The position numbers and the translations under genes were made by a program. The notes beneath the pieces are model-generated. The model did no database searches and was not told the origin of the DNA. It saw nothing but the letters and a program-made list of their open reading frames with translations. DNA of 64,000 nucleotides from contig JAQTMA010000001.1 of the NCBI GenBank assembly GCA_028714615.1, positions 20,132 through 84,131 on the forward strand, read 5' to 3'. Of this stretch, positions 47,670 to 57,538 are shown one piece after another. This DNA is from Anaerolineaceae bacterium. Lineage in GTDB: Bacteria; Chloroflexota; Anaerolineae; Anaerolineales; Anaerolineaceae. Numbering within the stretch: position 1 is the stretch's first letter; every line of letters begins with the position of its first letter.

Positions 47670-49186
47670 CGTTCCATCTCCTTTACCAGCGCCACGAGCT
47701 CGTCCGCCCGGTGCGCTTCCCATTGCTCCAAAATGGATGCGCCAAACTGCACCAGCTCATCCCGTCCCCGGCTGACGTAGGCCGCGGCGACCTCGCCCGG
47801 GATGCACATGCTTTGCGTGACGTACCCCAGGTGATCGCCGAAAAACTCATCGACGGCCTGTGTCCATTCCTCCCCGTGCTTCCGGGAGGCCCGGCTCATG
47901 GCCGCGGCTTCCTTGCGCGCTACCCGGGCGGCCGATTCGCGCAGCAGGTGGTCGTAATGCGCCCCGGACGCCTGGTCAGATGGCAGAGGCGCGGGATCGG
48001 GCTGGTTGGATTGGCGCATATTCAGCGGGGTCAGATAATCGTCGTCTCCGCCGTCGATCGGGTTCATATTTTCCGGTCGGCGTACGTCGTTCCTCGACAA
48101 CCACCCGCCCAGCCGACCGATAGAATAGGCATTGTAGCGTTTAAGCAGGTCACCCCGCAGCAATGCATCAGTGAGAAATTCAACAAAATAGGTCTGTGAG
48201 GCAATGATCAGGTCCTTGGCGATGAGCTGCTGCCAGCGGATCAGCCAGGGCAATAGCACGAATGTCACAAACCCACGGCTCATTTCCTCGATCCCGGAGC
48301 CCCAACTGGTGGCTTTGCTGGTCAAACCGACCATGTGCGGTGGCACGCGGAACCAGCGCGTTACATCCTCGGCCTGGAATTCGCGCGTCTGTAGCATTTG
48401 TGAATCCTCGGGAGATATGGTCACTTGCTGCCACTCCATGCCCTCCTCGAGCACGCCCAGGCGGTACAGGTTCTCTCCGCCGGTCATTTCCTCCACCTGG
48501 TGCGTCAGCCGGAGTTGAGCCTCCGTCGATAAATTCCCCGGGTGTTTGAGGAAGCCACCCGGACGTGAATAATTGGCGAACAATTTCGCACCGGAGCGTT
48601 CAGCGGCCAGGGTAAGCCCGAAACTTTCACGCGCATAGGTGATCACCGAGACGCCTTCCACCCCATCCAGCGACAGACCGCGCAGATGCAATATCTCATC
48701 ATCGTTGTAGGCCTTTTTACTGCCGTCTTTGGCCGTCACCTGGTAGCGCAGCACCTCCTCGTCAACCTCCTCCACTACGACCCGGTCGGGATGGATCGGA
48801 ATGAGCTTATCCACCGGCCCACGCGGCCCGGCTATAATTTTTGCGTAACCATTTCCGCGGAAGAGCGCGTGCATCTGCAACATATCAAAGAATTCAAACG
48901 ACGTCTGCCTGCGGTTGGGTTGATCATGCAGGATCGCATATAGCGGGTGGCTGGTGGCGCGTTCCTTGCCGTCTTCGCCAAGCCGACGGTAGATAATGCG
49001 CGGTAACATGGCCACGCTTTCCGAAATGAGCCGCCCGCAGGCCCAGGCCGTAGAGATCTTCAGCGCCCCATCCGCGCTCACCGGCATGCCGGACGCCGTC
49101 ATCGGGCTGGCCGTGTGCGCCCAATAACGCTCCTCGTCGAGCGATAGCGAGCTGGTTTGACCCATCAGACGCTGCAGGAAGGTCAT
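47666..49186 (-). CDS. Portal protein (copy B)
   Basis: Identical to 5875-7395 (506 aa), HK97-type portal. Confidence 0.93.
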   Translation of the reverse strand: MTFLQRLMGQTSSLSLDEERYWAHTASPMTASGMPVSADGALKISTAWACGRLISESVAMLPRIIYRRLGEDGKERATSHPLYAILHDQPNRRQTSFEFFDMLQMHALFRGNGYAKIIAGPRGPVDKLIPIHPDRVVVEEVDEEVLRYQVTAKDGSKKAYNDDEILHLRGLSLDGVEGVSVITYARESFGLTLAAERSGAKLFANYSRPGGFLKHPGNLSTEAQLRLTHQVEEMTGGENLYRLGVLEEGMEWQQVTISPEDSQMLQTREFQAEDVTRWFRVPPHMVGLTSKATSWGSGIEEMSRGFVTFVLLPWLIRWQQLIAKDLIIASQTYFVEFLTDALLRGDLLKRYNAYSIGRLGGWLSRNDVRRPENMNPIDGGDDDYLTPLNMRQSNQPDPAPLPSDQASGAHYDHLLRESAARVARKEAAAMSRASRKHGEEWTQAVDEFFGDHLGYVTQSMCIPGEVAAAYVSRGRDELVQFGASILEQWEAHRADELVALVKEMER

Positions 49187-49392
49187 GGAGTTTCTTCTCC
49201 TGAGATCACACCCAGTTCCAGACCCGGCTCCAAAACGAGGACCTTATGACCAGGAAAGATGCTGGAGAACATCACTTTCATTCGCTGCTGAGCTGCTTCC
49301 GGGAGCTGAACCGCGGGTTTGACCACCAGAATATCCCCGGGTTTCAAGGAGACCTTTTTTAGATCTTCAATCCAGTTCACCTGGTCATCCAT
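49183..49392 (-). CDS. Small unknown protein, 69 aa (copy B)
   Basis: Identical to 7392-7601; ATG 49392 chosen for its GGAG site. Confidence 0.75.
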   Translation of the reverse strand: MDDQVNWIEDLKKVSLKPGDILVVKPAVQLPEAAQQRMKVMFSSIFPGHKVLVLEPGLELGVISGEETP

Positions 49393-49537
49393 GTTGATCT
49401 CCAAAAAGAGAAATTGCCATCATTAACATTCCGGATCCAATCAGCGCGGCAGGCGGATAGACCAGGTAGGCTCCAGCGGCAAACAGAAGCAATCCGAGGA
49501 CAAACCCCGCCAGGTTGGATGAAAATTTGAGCTTCAT
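49385..49537 (-). CDS. 50-aa two-helix membrane protein (copy B)
   Basis: Identical to 7594-7746; coupled to TerL stop and next start by overlaps. Confidence 0.75.
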   Translation of the reverse strand: MKLKFSSNLAGFVLGLLLFAAGAYLVYPPAALIGSGMLMMAISLFGDQHG

Positions 49538-52149
49538 ACGACCACCATGCCCCTTGTTTCATAGATGCTCTTGCCCGTAGCCGAAACGCCGGAGGTCAAT
49601 GCGTCGCAGCGCGCCTGCCAGGAGAGGATCCCTGCCATCCCCGCGTCGATCTTATAGGGGCTATCCGCGCGGGCTTTATAAATCAGGAAAAGGGCCTGCC
49701 CCTTATCGTCGACCATGTTCAGATTCTTGCGGACCGCGTTCCCGATATGTTTCGCATAGCGCGGGTCGCCGTCATGGGTAAGCTCTTTGGCTCGCATCGA
49801 GGTGACAAAGGCTTGAATGGCAAAGGCCATCCGCTTCCATTGGTTCGTCCACCAAGCCACCACCCGCTCTTTGCCAAACTTTCCCGCCCAGGTTGCTACT
49901 TTTTCTTCCCAATAAGGCGGATCGCAGTACATGCGCCAGACGGTCCACATCTCAAAGGCGCTCTCGACGGCGGTGTTCACCTCGGCTTCAGGCACTTCCC
50001 ATTCCTCGGCTTCGGGTGGACGCTCCCACAGTCCGAGCAAGAATTGACATCCAGTGGCCAAATCCGTACCCACCAGCGCCGTTGAGTCATGCCAGCGTGC
50101 GCCGTCAAAGCCCAGGGTGATGGTCGCTTTCGGCGCTGGGCGAAATCCAGGATTGGCCAGGGACTGCCAAAGCTGGTAATCGAAGGCCTTTTCGCTCGCC
50201 TGCACAAGCCGGTTGAGCCAGACGCGCTCCAGGTAGGCTTTGTCTGTGGTCGGGTCGGTGAATTGCTCGCAAATGGCGTCAATATTGCTCCAGGCGGCGA
50301 TGGGTCCGGAGGCTTCCAGCACGGCTTTGCGGACGTCATCAGGATCGGTCAGGTTATAGCCATCCGACGCCTGGCGATGAAAAAAGAACAATTTGCTATC
50401 CTGGATTTTTCCATCCAAAACCTGCTGGGCATACTCCATCGTGTTTTCACCGACAGAATTCTCCCCCGGCGCGGGGGCCGTCGTCACTTCGAGCATCCAC
50501 GGATCCGACAACTTCCGTTTGGGGAGGTTGGCCATCATGGTCCGGTGGGCGTGGCGCAGCCGGTCGGTGTTCCAGCGGTGGGTATTATGGGTAAGTCGCA
50601 ACCCCCATCCGGCCAGGAACAGGTGATCGGCAGAATCCACTTCGATGCACTTGACCGGAACCGATTCGCAGGGTTCGATCTTTGCAATCGTTGGCCAGCG
50701 GGTGGATATCCGCTCATGTTCTGGGCATTTTTCGGCCTTTCGCCGTAAGCGGAATGGGCAATAAGTTGGCGAGAAACTTACCTTGTACATAAAGCCGGTT
50801 CTCGATCGCGGCTCGTTTATGATGCTGATTGTGGCGGGCGTACCCAATGACTGCACCAGGTCCCGTACCGATTCGGTTAACGCCAGCTTATTCTGGACAA
50901 AAACACAGGCCGATTTGTCGGACACATATCCATCTGCATCCATCAAACCTTGCAGCAAGGCCAACCGCTGATTTCGACTTGCGAATAAATACTTGCTCGG
51001 AATATGTTTATTGCCTTTCAATCCCGCTGCAGTAAGTTGAGCCCTCAGTCCCTCAGGTAAGAAACGGACAGCGCGCGCCTTGTCAGTATTGCGATCTTGA
51101 CTGACGGTCGTTCTATAACCCACCGATTCCACCAGGGCTCGCATTTCGGACACATCCTCCGATCCGGAATGGATATACCCCGCATCGGTTGCTCCATCTC
51201 CCAACCAGGCGCCCAAAACATAAGGGTCGATAGATAATTCAGCGGGTCTTCCGTCGAAACCAGCATGTCTGGGCAATCGCCAGCGCTTACCATAGCCTGT
51301 ATCGACCCCGGCCAGATACATTTTTTCTGTGGTTACCACCTGCTCGCCCTTGGGCCGGTTGGTCCAATCTATTACCTTCCATCGATGTCCAGCATCCGTA
51401 ACAATACTGTCGTCCTCCGCGAAGGTCACCCGATAACAGGGCCGCCCCTGGTGGATGGGAGAAAGTCCAACAATAGAAACCGCATGGCCATTGCGATCAA
51501 AAACTTTATCGCCAATGGCGAGTTCTCCCATCGATCTCCAACCCGAATCGGTGGGCACCGGGGTGTCAATTGACAGGGGTTCATCGCAGACCTGGAAGGT
51601 GGTCCGCGCCCCGTCGCGTGCATCCGGCGAGCTGGCCAGGCTGACCGCCTTGCCGTCCCCGCAGATGCGCATGATGCGCTCGATGCCGATATCGAAATCA
51701 TCCGCGATCGGGCTGTATTCCAGGATGGTTTTGAGGGCTCCGTAGGCTAACTCATCTGACTGCTCTTCCGTGTAGGCCACCAGCGGAATATACGGATCGA
51801 CCACCGGTCGGCCGACCGGTTGGCCTTGGGCGTCCCAGCCATCGAAGCGCACCGGTGCTTCCGCGTGCAGCTCAGCCGCGGCAATCATGGCAGCAAACTC
51901 GGTTTTGGCGCTGCCCTTGCGCAGGGAGAGGCCGACCCGCGAAAAGCGACGCCGTCCGGCCCTGGGGTGGTCTTTGGGGTAGAGCTCGTACATGCGGAAA
52001 ACGAGCGCTCGTTTCTCGGTATCCAAAATGACCGGCTGGCCGCGCAGATCGCCCGGGCCAAACACCAAATTTTCCTCAATCCAGGCGCAGACTTGGCCGC
52101 CCAGGCTGGGGAAAGGTGATGTATCTTTCGGAACCATCAGCACGCTCAT
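49534..52149 (-). CDS. Terminase large subunit with intein (copy B)
   Basis: Identical to 7743-10358 (871 aa). Mature extein after splicing would be about 539 aa, a usual TerL length. Confidence 0.92.
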   Translation of the reverse strand: MSVLMVPKDTSPFPSLGGQVCAWIEENLVFGPGDLRGQPVILDTEKRALVFRMYELYPKDHPRAGRRRFSRVGLSLRKGSAKTEFAAMIAAAELHAEAPVRFDGWDAQGQPVGRPVVDPYIPLVAYTEEQSDELAYGALKTILEYSPIADDFDIGIERIMRICGDGKAVSLASSPDARDGARTTFQVCDEPLSIDTPVPTDSGWRSMGELAIGDKVFDRNGHAVSIVGLSPIHQGRPCYRVTFAEDDSIVTDAGHRWKVIDWTNRPKGEQVVTTEKMYLAGVDTGYGKRWRLPRHAGFDGRPAELSIDPYVLGAWLGDGATDAGYIHSGSEDVSEMRALVESVGYRTTVSQDRNTDKARAVRFLPEGLRAQLTAAGLKGNKHIPSKYLFASRNQRLALLQGLMDADGYVSDKSACVFVQNKLALTESVRDLVQSLGTPATISIINEPRSRTGFMYKVSFSPTYCPFRLRRKAEKCPEHERISTRWPTIAKIEPCESVPVKCIEVDSADHLFLAGWGLRLTHNTHRWNTDRLRHAHRTMMANLPKRKLSDPWMLEVTTAPAPGENSVGENTMEYAQQVLDGKIQDSKLFFFHRQASDGYNLTDPDDVRKAVLEASGPIAAWSNIDAICEQFTDPTTDKAYLERVWLNRLVQASEKAFDYQLWQSLANPGFRPAPKATITLGFDGARWHDSTALVGTDLATGCQFLLGLWERPPEAEEWEVPEAEVNTAVESAFEMWTVWRMYCDPPYWEEKVATWAGKFGKERVVAWWTNQWKRMAFAIQAFVTSMRAKELTHDGDPRYAKHIGNAVRKNLNMVDDKGQALFLIYKARADSPYKIDAGMAGILSWQARCDALTSGVSATGKSIYETRGMVVV
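50584..51579 (-). mobile_element. Class-3-type intein with LAGLIDADG endonuclease (copy B)
   Basis: Identical to 8793-9788 (332 codons; Pro1, F-block Cys, terminal Asn, +1 Thr). Confidence 0.85.
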
Positions 52150-52592
52150 TCGTCCAATACTCCTCGCGGATCCACATCCACGATTACGGCTCGGTGAGCC
52201 CTTTTCTGCTCGTGGCGGTCCTTGGCTTCTTCCGCCTGGGCCACGGTCCACTCCAATCGCCGCCGGCTGAGCGGCGTCAGGCCGAATTCCCGCTCGAGCA
52301 TGCGGATTTCTCTTGCCACTTCCAGCTTTCGCGTCTTCCAAAAGCTGTCGACCAGCATCACCAGGCGGAACAGGGCCGGCTCATCCGCCCGCAAAAACTC
52401 ATACCTCATCGGTGAGGACCACATCACCGACCAAAACCGCTTGGCCATCGAATGCCATTCCTCGCCGTCGGGCAAATCGGGCAATTTCGGCTTCCGCTGG
52501 CGAGGTAAAGCTTCTGCCGGCAGCACGGCGCGGGTGGTCGATTTGTTGCGCCGCTGCCGGACGGATGGGTCTTTGGGCAGGGGTCCCGGCAT
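52146..52592 (-). CDS. Terminase small subunit (copy B)
   Basis: Identical to 10355-10801 (148 aa). Confidence 0.85.
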   Translation of the reverse strand: MPGPLPKDPSVRQRRNKSTTRAVLPAEALPRQRKPKLPDLPDGEEWHSMAKRFWSVMWSSPMRYEFLRADEPALFRLVMLVDSFWKTRKLEVAREIRMLEREFGLTPLSRRRLEWTVAQAEEAKDRHEQKRAHRAVIVDVDPRGVLDE

Positions 52593-52690
52593 GTCAGCGT
52601 GTCCCGTTTTTAATCGCCAAACCCGTACACAGAAAAATCAGTGGCCCCGCGCGCTGGTCGCTCCCCAGCCTGTAGACTTTTCACCCGCCC

Positions 52691-53038
52691 CTACCCCTGG
52701 TTCAAGACTTCGCGAGCTGTCTTGCTAGAGTGGTGAGGATGGCACAAGGACTGGAGATTGTTTACATCAAAGAACAGCTTACGATCGCCTCGGTGCGGTG
52801 TGTTATGGTCAACGTCTGTTGCTTCTGTGTAGATGCCCTCGGCTAGGCAGGCCTTGCACCACGGCTCCTGCGCTAACTGCCTGGCTCGTAATTGCTTCCA
52901 ACGCCGCAGGTTATAGAGCCCATCTCTTGTGTTATCCCTATATTGCGCGTGATTAAACGGGTGTTGTGCACAGCGTCCAGACTGCACCAGATTGGGGCAG
53001 CCTGGAAACGCACAGGATTTCAGCGCAGGTTTTGGCAT
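52691..53038 (-). CDS. HNH endonuclease (copy B)
   Basis: Identical to 10900-11247 (115 aa), zinc-braced HNH near TerS. Confidence 0.88.
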   Translation of the reverse strand: MPKPALKSCAFPGCPNLVQSGRCAQHPFNHAQYRDNTRDGLYNLRRWKQLRARQLAQEPWCKACLAEGIYTEATDVDHNTPHRGDRKLFFDVNNLQSLCHPHHSSKTAREVLNQG

Positions 53039-53142
53039 AAGATAAATGAGCTTTCAATAATTCCAGGGCGAGCCGGCGCCTGATCCCTACACGGTGTGTG
53101 TCGCCTATTACTCTTCGAGAGGCCCGCCCAAATAAACATGTA

Positions 53143-53394
53143 CTAATCGACTGGTACTTTTGCTTTGCGGTTGATAGACAATGGCGGCTTGACCCGCTCA
53201 ATCAACAAGGTGATAGCCTTGGTGTTGGCCTCCAGGGCAGCCTTGGTCTCAGCCCAACATTGCTTCACCATCTCTGTGTTCTTCTTCTCTTCAAATAGGC
53301 GATCTGCCCACACCTTGTTGAGGATGAAGATTGCAAAGGCTGCCAATGCGATCGTTCCACCTTGCGTGAGTAGCTCTGTTAGTGGCGCTTCCAT
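53143..53394 (-). CDS. Holin-like BhlA/UviB-type protein (copy B)
   Basis: Identical to 11352-11603 (83 aa): one transmembrane helix plus coiled coil. Confidence 0.6.
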   Translation of the reverse strand: MEAPLTELLTQGGTIALAAFAIFILNKVWADRLFEEKKNTEMVKQCWAETKAALEANTKAITLLIERVKPPLSINRKAKVPVD

Positions 53395-53398
53395 AATA

Positions 53399-53902
53399 TT
53401 ATTTCGCCAGATCGCGCCGCATCACTTGCGCCAGGACGTTGGGATCCACCTGGTTGCCCAGTAGCGTGAGGATCGCTTTATTGATCAGCTTGTCGATCAT
53501 CCCTTTGAACAGGTCATAAAACAGGCTGGCAATGACGGCCAGAGCCGCACCATATGCAAGAACCGGAAACCAGTACCCGAAAACAATCCAGAAATCACCG
53601 ATCGGCGGACGCAACTGGGTGACCTGGTAGCCACAACCCCATATAAATCCGTTGATAAATGATGCTGCAAGCAGCTGCTTATCTTTCAGACCAGCCTTCT
53701 GCAGGACACCGACAATACCGATAATCGGCAGCACCAGTGGAATGCCGCCGACGGACACGTTAATGAACCGCGAGAAGTCGATGGGCGTTGGAACTGGAGG
53801 ATCTCCGGTTTGAGCGAAGACAGGCGTGGTAAGTGCCCCCAGAAAAAGAAAAACACCCAAAAGCAGGAATAACCGCATGATGTTGAGATGCCAGGTTTTC
53901 AT
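53399..53902 (-). CDS. Multi-pass membrane protein, lysis candidate (copy B)
   Basis: Identical to 11608-12111 (167 aa); signal-like N-terminus and further helices. Confidence 0.5.
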   Translation of the reverse strand: MKTWHLNIMRLFLLLGVFLFLGALTTPVFAQTGDPPVPTPIDFSRFINVSVGGIPLVLPIIGIVGVLQKAGLKDKQLLAASFINGFIWGCGYQVTQLRPPIGDFWIVFGYWFPVLAYGAALAVIASLFYDLFKGMIDKLINKAILTLLGNQVDPNVLAQVMRRDLAK

Positions 53903-53960
53903 AGCGACCCCTCTATTCAATTAATATGGTTGGCCTTCCAATAGTTGATACACGGTCAGA

Positions 53961-53994
53961 AAAGGCCTATGCTGTAAATAAAGCATAGGCCTTT
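53961..53994 (-). terminator. Early/late intrinsic terminator (copy B)
   Basis: Identical to 12170-12203; 13-bp stem, TTTTC after it on the minus strand. Confidence 0.8.
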
Positions 53995-54037
53995 GTGAAT
54001 TATCTTCAATTGCTCGTTGGTATATAGATCAAAAGAA

Positions 54038-54262
54038 TCAGATTTGACCGGATTTTGTTAAAATATGAATAACCTCCGCGTTGGTAGAGAGATTGAGCTT
54101 CCGGCGCACGTTTGCCAAATGTGACTTGACGGTCCAGCGCGAAATAGCCAGTGTGGTCGCAATCCCTTTAATGGACTGACCAACCGCAAGCGCTTTAATA
54201 ACCTGCATCTCTCGCGGCGATAATGGCACAAATTGCGCTGACGTTCTTGTCTCATCGACCAT
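54038..54262 (-). CDS. LuxR/GerE-type regulator (copy B)
   Basis: Identical to 12247-12471 (74 aa); GerE HTH only. Confidence 0.85.
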   Translation of the reverse strand: MVDETRTSAQFVPLSPREMQVIKALAVGQSIKGIATTLAISRWTVKSHLANVRRKLNLSTNAEVIHILTKSGQI

Positions 54263-54282
54263 GCGGTGGAGCCCCCCTCAGA

Positions 54283-54732
54283 TTAAAATGGCATCTCGTC
54301 TTCTTGCGGCAGTTTACTGAAATCTCCATCCAGGCAGTTGACCAACTGGAAGCTGAGCCCTTTGGCTTTCTCATCCGCCTTTTTGAGCGCGGTCTCCGGC
54401 CTCAAACCGCGTTCGAATTCATAACTTTGGGTATACCCTGCTGGCCATTCCGCCATATCATCCAGGACCACGATGGTTCTATGTTCTCTGGATAATATGA
54501 TTTGAGCCCGTTGCCCCTGATAATACTTAGGCGGCCGGTTGGCCATCTCTAATGCCTCATCTACCTGATTGCGGACCTGTTCCTTCGCCATCTGGAGAAG
54601 ATTCTCCTGATATATGATCGGGTCCTCGCCCTCCTCTACCGTCGCCGTGTAATGGACTGACGGCCGCACGTTGCAGTATTCCGGCAGGCTGCACGTCTCT
54701 TCCCAACCCGCCCGTATTTCAATGATTTTCAT
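54283..54732 (-). CDS. Unknown protein with SSB-like tip (copy B)
   Basis: Identical to 12492-12941 (149 aa), ends EDEMPF. Confidence 0.6.
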   Translation of the reverse strand: MKIIEIRAGWEETCSLPEYCNVRPSVHYTATVEEGEDPIIYQENLLQMAKEQVRNQVDEALEMANRPPKYYQGQRAQIILSREHRTIVVLDDMAEWPAGYTQSYEFERGLRPETALKKADEKAKGLSFQLVNCLDGDFSKLPQEDEMPF

Positions 54733-55271
54733 GATCCTCTCCCTTCTGTTTTCTCTCGATTTTCAGGCGGCACATAACACACCCCCAGCGCCTCAAATAC
54801 ATCGCACTCCTCGAGCGTTTCCATGGAAACGCCATTGCGCCACAAGTGCCCATCCTTGAAATACATCCCTGTGGGGCAACCTCCACCCACCGAGCGCCGC
54901 GTCACCAACCACTTGCTAAACTCCGCGGACCCGGTCCGGATGAGGAAGATACAGCCCCACTGTTCCTTGGTCGTCAGGAACAGATCGAGGCAGCTATCCC
55001 CCAGATTGACCTGTTTATAGTGTTCTCCGTTTTTGAGCAGCTTATATCCATGGCTGGTCAGTATCTCGGAAATTGCAAGATCGGATCGGAGCGGACTGCC
55101 AAACAGGTCGGTACTTGGTTTCGGGATGCACACAATCTCGATATCGCCCACCTCCGTTTTCTGCCGTCTCAGACTGCCGGCGATCTCGATCCGCTCACAC
55201 GCCGGCCGGATGAGCTGCATGAACTGGTCGGCCAGGACCAGCGCTCTTCCCCGGGGGATATTGGCTTTCAT
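54729..55271 (-). CDS. Pol-beta-type nucleotidyltransferase (copy B)
   Basis: Identical to 12938-13480 (180 aa); GS...D/E...D palm motif. Confidence 0.8.
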   Translation of the reverse strand: MKANIPRGRALVLADQFMQLIRPACERIEIAGSLRRQKTEVGDIEIVCIPKPSTDLFGSPLRSDLAISEILTSHGYKLLKNGEHYKQVNLGDSCLDLFLTTKEQWGCIFLIRTGSAEFSKWLVTRRSVGGGCPTGMYFKDGHLWRNGVSMETLEECDVFEALGVCYVPPENREKTEGRGS

Positions 55272-55378
55272 TTCAACCCCATGCGCTCATCTGCCCAGGC
55301 AGCTGCCCTGCACAGGCCGACCACCAGGCAGATGAAGGCAAAATAAAGGATGCCACAAACAATCATGGTGATGATCAT
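55268..55378 (-). CDS. 36-aa membrane protein (copy B)
   Basis: Identical to 13477-13587; both ends overlap neighbours. Confidence 0.7.
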   Translation of the reverse strand: MIITMIVCGILYFAFICLVVGLCRAAAWADERMGLK

Positions 55379-55680
55379 TCCTTCCCCTCCTCTGTTGCTT
55401 TTTGGTCATGCCATTCGGCGATCTCAAATTCATGCGGCCTTAGCCCGAGCCCACCCGATCCACTCGCAGTCTCGATGATGGCCGAAACCGCCCCGTGTGA
55501 ATTGACGTAGACCGGGTATATCTCGCCTTCCCTCGCAAAATACCCCGTCGCCAGAAACGGGAAATCCGGGTACACGGTTTTCGCCATGCGGACCCGCAGC
55601 GGAACCTTGCCATGCCAGGAGGCAGGATAGAGGTGCGATTGGTATTTCAAAGCAGGTGATTCTTGAGGTGTGTGGCTCAT
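55375..55680 (-). CDS. Unknown phage protein, ~101 aa (copy B)
   Basis: Identical to 13584-13889; start uncertain (55680 or 55695). Confidence 0.6.
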   Translation of the reverse strand: MSHTPQESPALKYQSHLYPASWHGKVPLRVRMAKTVYPDFPFLATGYFAREGEIYPVYVNSHGAVSAIIETASGSGGLGLRPHEFEIAEWHDQKATEEGKE

Positions 55681-55688
55681 TTTTTTTT

Positions 55689-56021
55689 TCACCATTCCGG
55701 GCCGCATAAATAGCCCCGTCCGTTTTGAAGCGCCCACATCCACGCCGGGGCGGAAACGGTGGGATATTCTGTATCGGGGTTGAGCTTAGAGAACAACGGA
55801 CGGCTTTTCTTCATTTCGTCGAAGGTATCCGGCTCACAACCGATTTTCACGATGGTGCTGTCCGGAACCAGCTCGAATTCATCGTAGTCGTACTCTTTCT
55901 CACCGGTCATTTCTTTCCAGACCTCGACGGCATCCAGCTTGTCAAAAGCAACGTGGGTATCTGTCCCATTCGAAAAAAGGTGTAGCCGCTGAATTCGTAA
56001 TAACCGCTTATCCTTTTTCAT
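55689..56021 (-). CDS. Unknown phage protein, 110 aa (copy B)
   Basis: Identical to 13898-14230; TAATG overlap with the upstream gene. Confidence 0.65.
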   Translation of the reverse strand: MKKDKRLLRIQRLHLFSNGTDTHVAFDKLDAVEVWKEMTGEKEYDYDEFELVPDSTIVKIGCEPDTFDEMKKSRPLFSKLNPDTEYPTVSAPAWMWALQNGRGYLCGPEW

Positions 56022-56530
56022 TACTCCACCTCCCCGTCGATGACATCTCCATTCCCAAGCCTGGGCGGATCGATCCCAGGCAGCATCGAAGGCATGTGTC
56101 CGGTCTGGTAAACCTGCTCGATTTGCGGAGATATCCATTCCCCAACCGTCATGCCATTGGGCAGTACCAATTCATTGCGCCAGGCTTCCTCAAAATGCCG
56201 AATACCGGATTCATCGGCTTCAAGATCAGCTTTGATCACCAGGGCAAGGGCACGCCAGCGCTGCCGGCAGGCCTGCTCCCAGGCTGCCAGGATCTGCTCT
56301 TTACTGGTCCGCCTTCGCCCGGATTCGGTGATCCGGAAGGATGGATCATCTTTATCGGGCAAAGGCAGCACCAATCGATATCGCTTGCCCTTGATCTCAA
56401 AACCGACAACAGCCTTGCCGGTCGCCCAGCCGTACATAAACGATGTAGCGCCATATCGCTCCAGGATCCGCTCGATCTCGGTCCGGGATTTATCCGCGGT
56501 GACGTCCGTGTCTTTCGCGTAAGTGGGCAT
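56021..56530 (-). CDS. Conserved phage protein, 169 aa (copy B)
   Basis: Identical to 14230-14739; function unknown. Confidence 0.7.
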   Translation of the reverse strand: MPTYAKDTDVTADKSRTEIERILERYGATSFMYGWATGKAVVGFEIKGKRYRLVLPLPDKDDPSFRITESGRRRTSKEQILAAWEQACRQRWRALALVIKADLEADESGIRHFEEAWRNELVLPNGMTVGEWISPQIEQVYQTGHMPSMLPGIDPPRLGNGDVIDGEVE

Positions 56531-56532
56531 TT

Positions 56533-56817
56533 TCAGATTCCCCTCTGTTCCGTGATTGGAACGCAAAATTGGCAATACACATCTCTGTGGCGAGGCAATG
56601 GCGAATGGCACTTTATACATCGACGAACTGCCTCTTTGAAAATCTGGTTATCAGTAGTAGCCCGAAAATATCGACCATTTGATTTAGCTTTCGGATAATG
56701 ACCACTTAGAGGCATTACAAAATCAGCAGGAACAGGAACATGTTCTCCCCGTCGCTCTTTATGCCGGTAGCAAAGGCGCACGTAGCGTTCAGATGGTTTT
56801 CCATAAATCCTGCACAT
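56533..56817 (-). CDS. Small zinc-finger-like protein, 94 aa (copy B)
   Basis: Identical to 14742-15026; C-terminal four-cysteine cluster. Confidence 0.65.
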   Translation of the reverse strand: MCRIYGKPSERYVRLCYRHKERRGEHVPVPADFVMPLSGHYPKAKSNGRYFRATTDNQIFKEAVRRCIKCHSPLPRHRDVYCQFCVPITEQRGI

Positions 56818-56859
56818 TTATCCGCCTTCCCAATTCGAAAAAATGTTTTCGCGCAAACA

Positions 56860-57330
56860 TTATTTCTTCAACGGGCTCAAGTGGTTGTGCATCATGGCAT
56901 CCCGCAAGAGCCCCAATCTCTCTATCTCGGCGGGCGATCCGTCGTTTGATTTCCGATCTTTGATCAGCGCTGCCTCACGCCAGATTTGGTAATCATCCAA
57001 TTTCTTTGTCCGCAGAGGGATTAAGTCGAAAATTGGAATTAAGATATCGACAATATCCCTGATCGGGGTGCATCTCCATCGATATTTATTGCACGACCGC
57101 CTGCCTTTGACCCTGTCGTAATTCATGTCCAAGTAATAAATCTTTCCGCACCTCAATTGCTTGGCAATCTCAGTAATCACGCTTTTATTGTCTTCCCGCT
57201 GCTCTATTACGAGCTCAAGCGTGATTACATTCGTTTTCGACTTACCAATCTTGAAATAGCCTTCTCCGTCGACAAAACCGACGAACCAAGCCAGCCACAA
57301 GGGATGAAGATCCAGGTTTCCAATTTTCAT
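56860..57330 (-). CDS. LAGLIDADG homing endonuclease (copy B)
   Basis: Identical to 15069-15539 (156 aa), single LAGLIDADG motif. Confidence 0.85.
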   Translation of the reverse strand: MKIGNLDLHPLWLAWFVGFVDGEGYFKIGKSKTNVITLELVIEQREDNKSVITEIAKQLRCGKIYYLDMNYDRVKGRRSCNKYRWRCTPIRDIVDILIPIFDLIPLRTKKLDDYQIWREAALIKDRKSNDGSPAEIERLGLLRDAMMHNHLSPLKK

Positions 57331-57388
57331 GATTTGGCCTCCTCTCATTTCGACCCATCATACGATATTCATCGATTGAAGGGCTGCC

Positions 57389-57538
57389 TTATACCATCAC
57401 CGTCTGTTGCAGCTTGGTCAGCGCCTGCTCGAGCTGCTTGACCCGGACCGGATTGGCGCCCTCCGTGACGTACTCTATCGCCAGGGCCCAGCGCAGCTGC
57501 TGCTCCGTGGCTTGAGCCAGGGTCCATTGGAAGACCAC
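57389..57538 (-). CDS. Possible 49-aa small ORF at ParB-like gene end (copy B)
   Basis: Identical to 15598-15747; overlapping frame with better composition than the ParB-like C-terminus. Its presence in both copies argues against a random sequencing error, unless one copy was assembled from the other. Confidence 0.35.
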   Translation of the reverse strand: MVFQWTLAQATEQQLRWALAIEYVTEGANPVRVKQLEQALTKLQQTVMV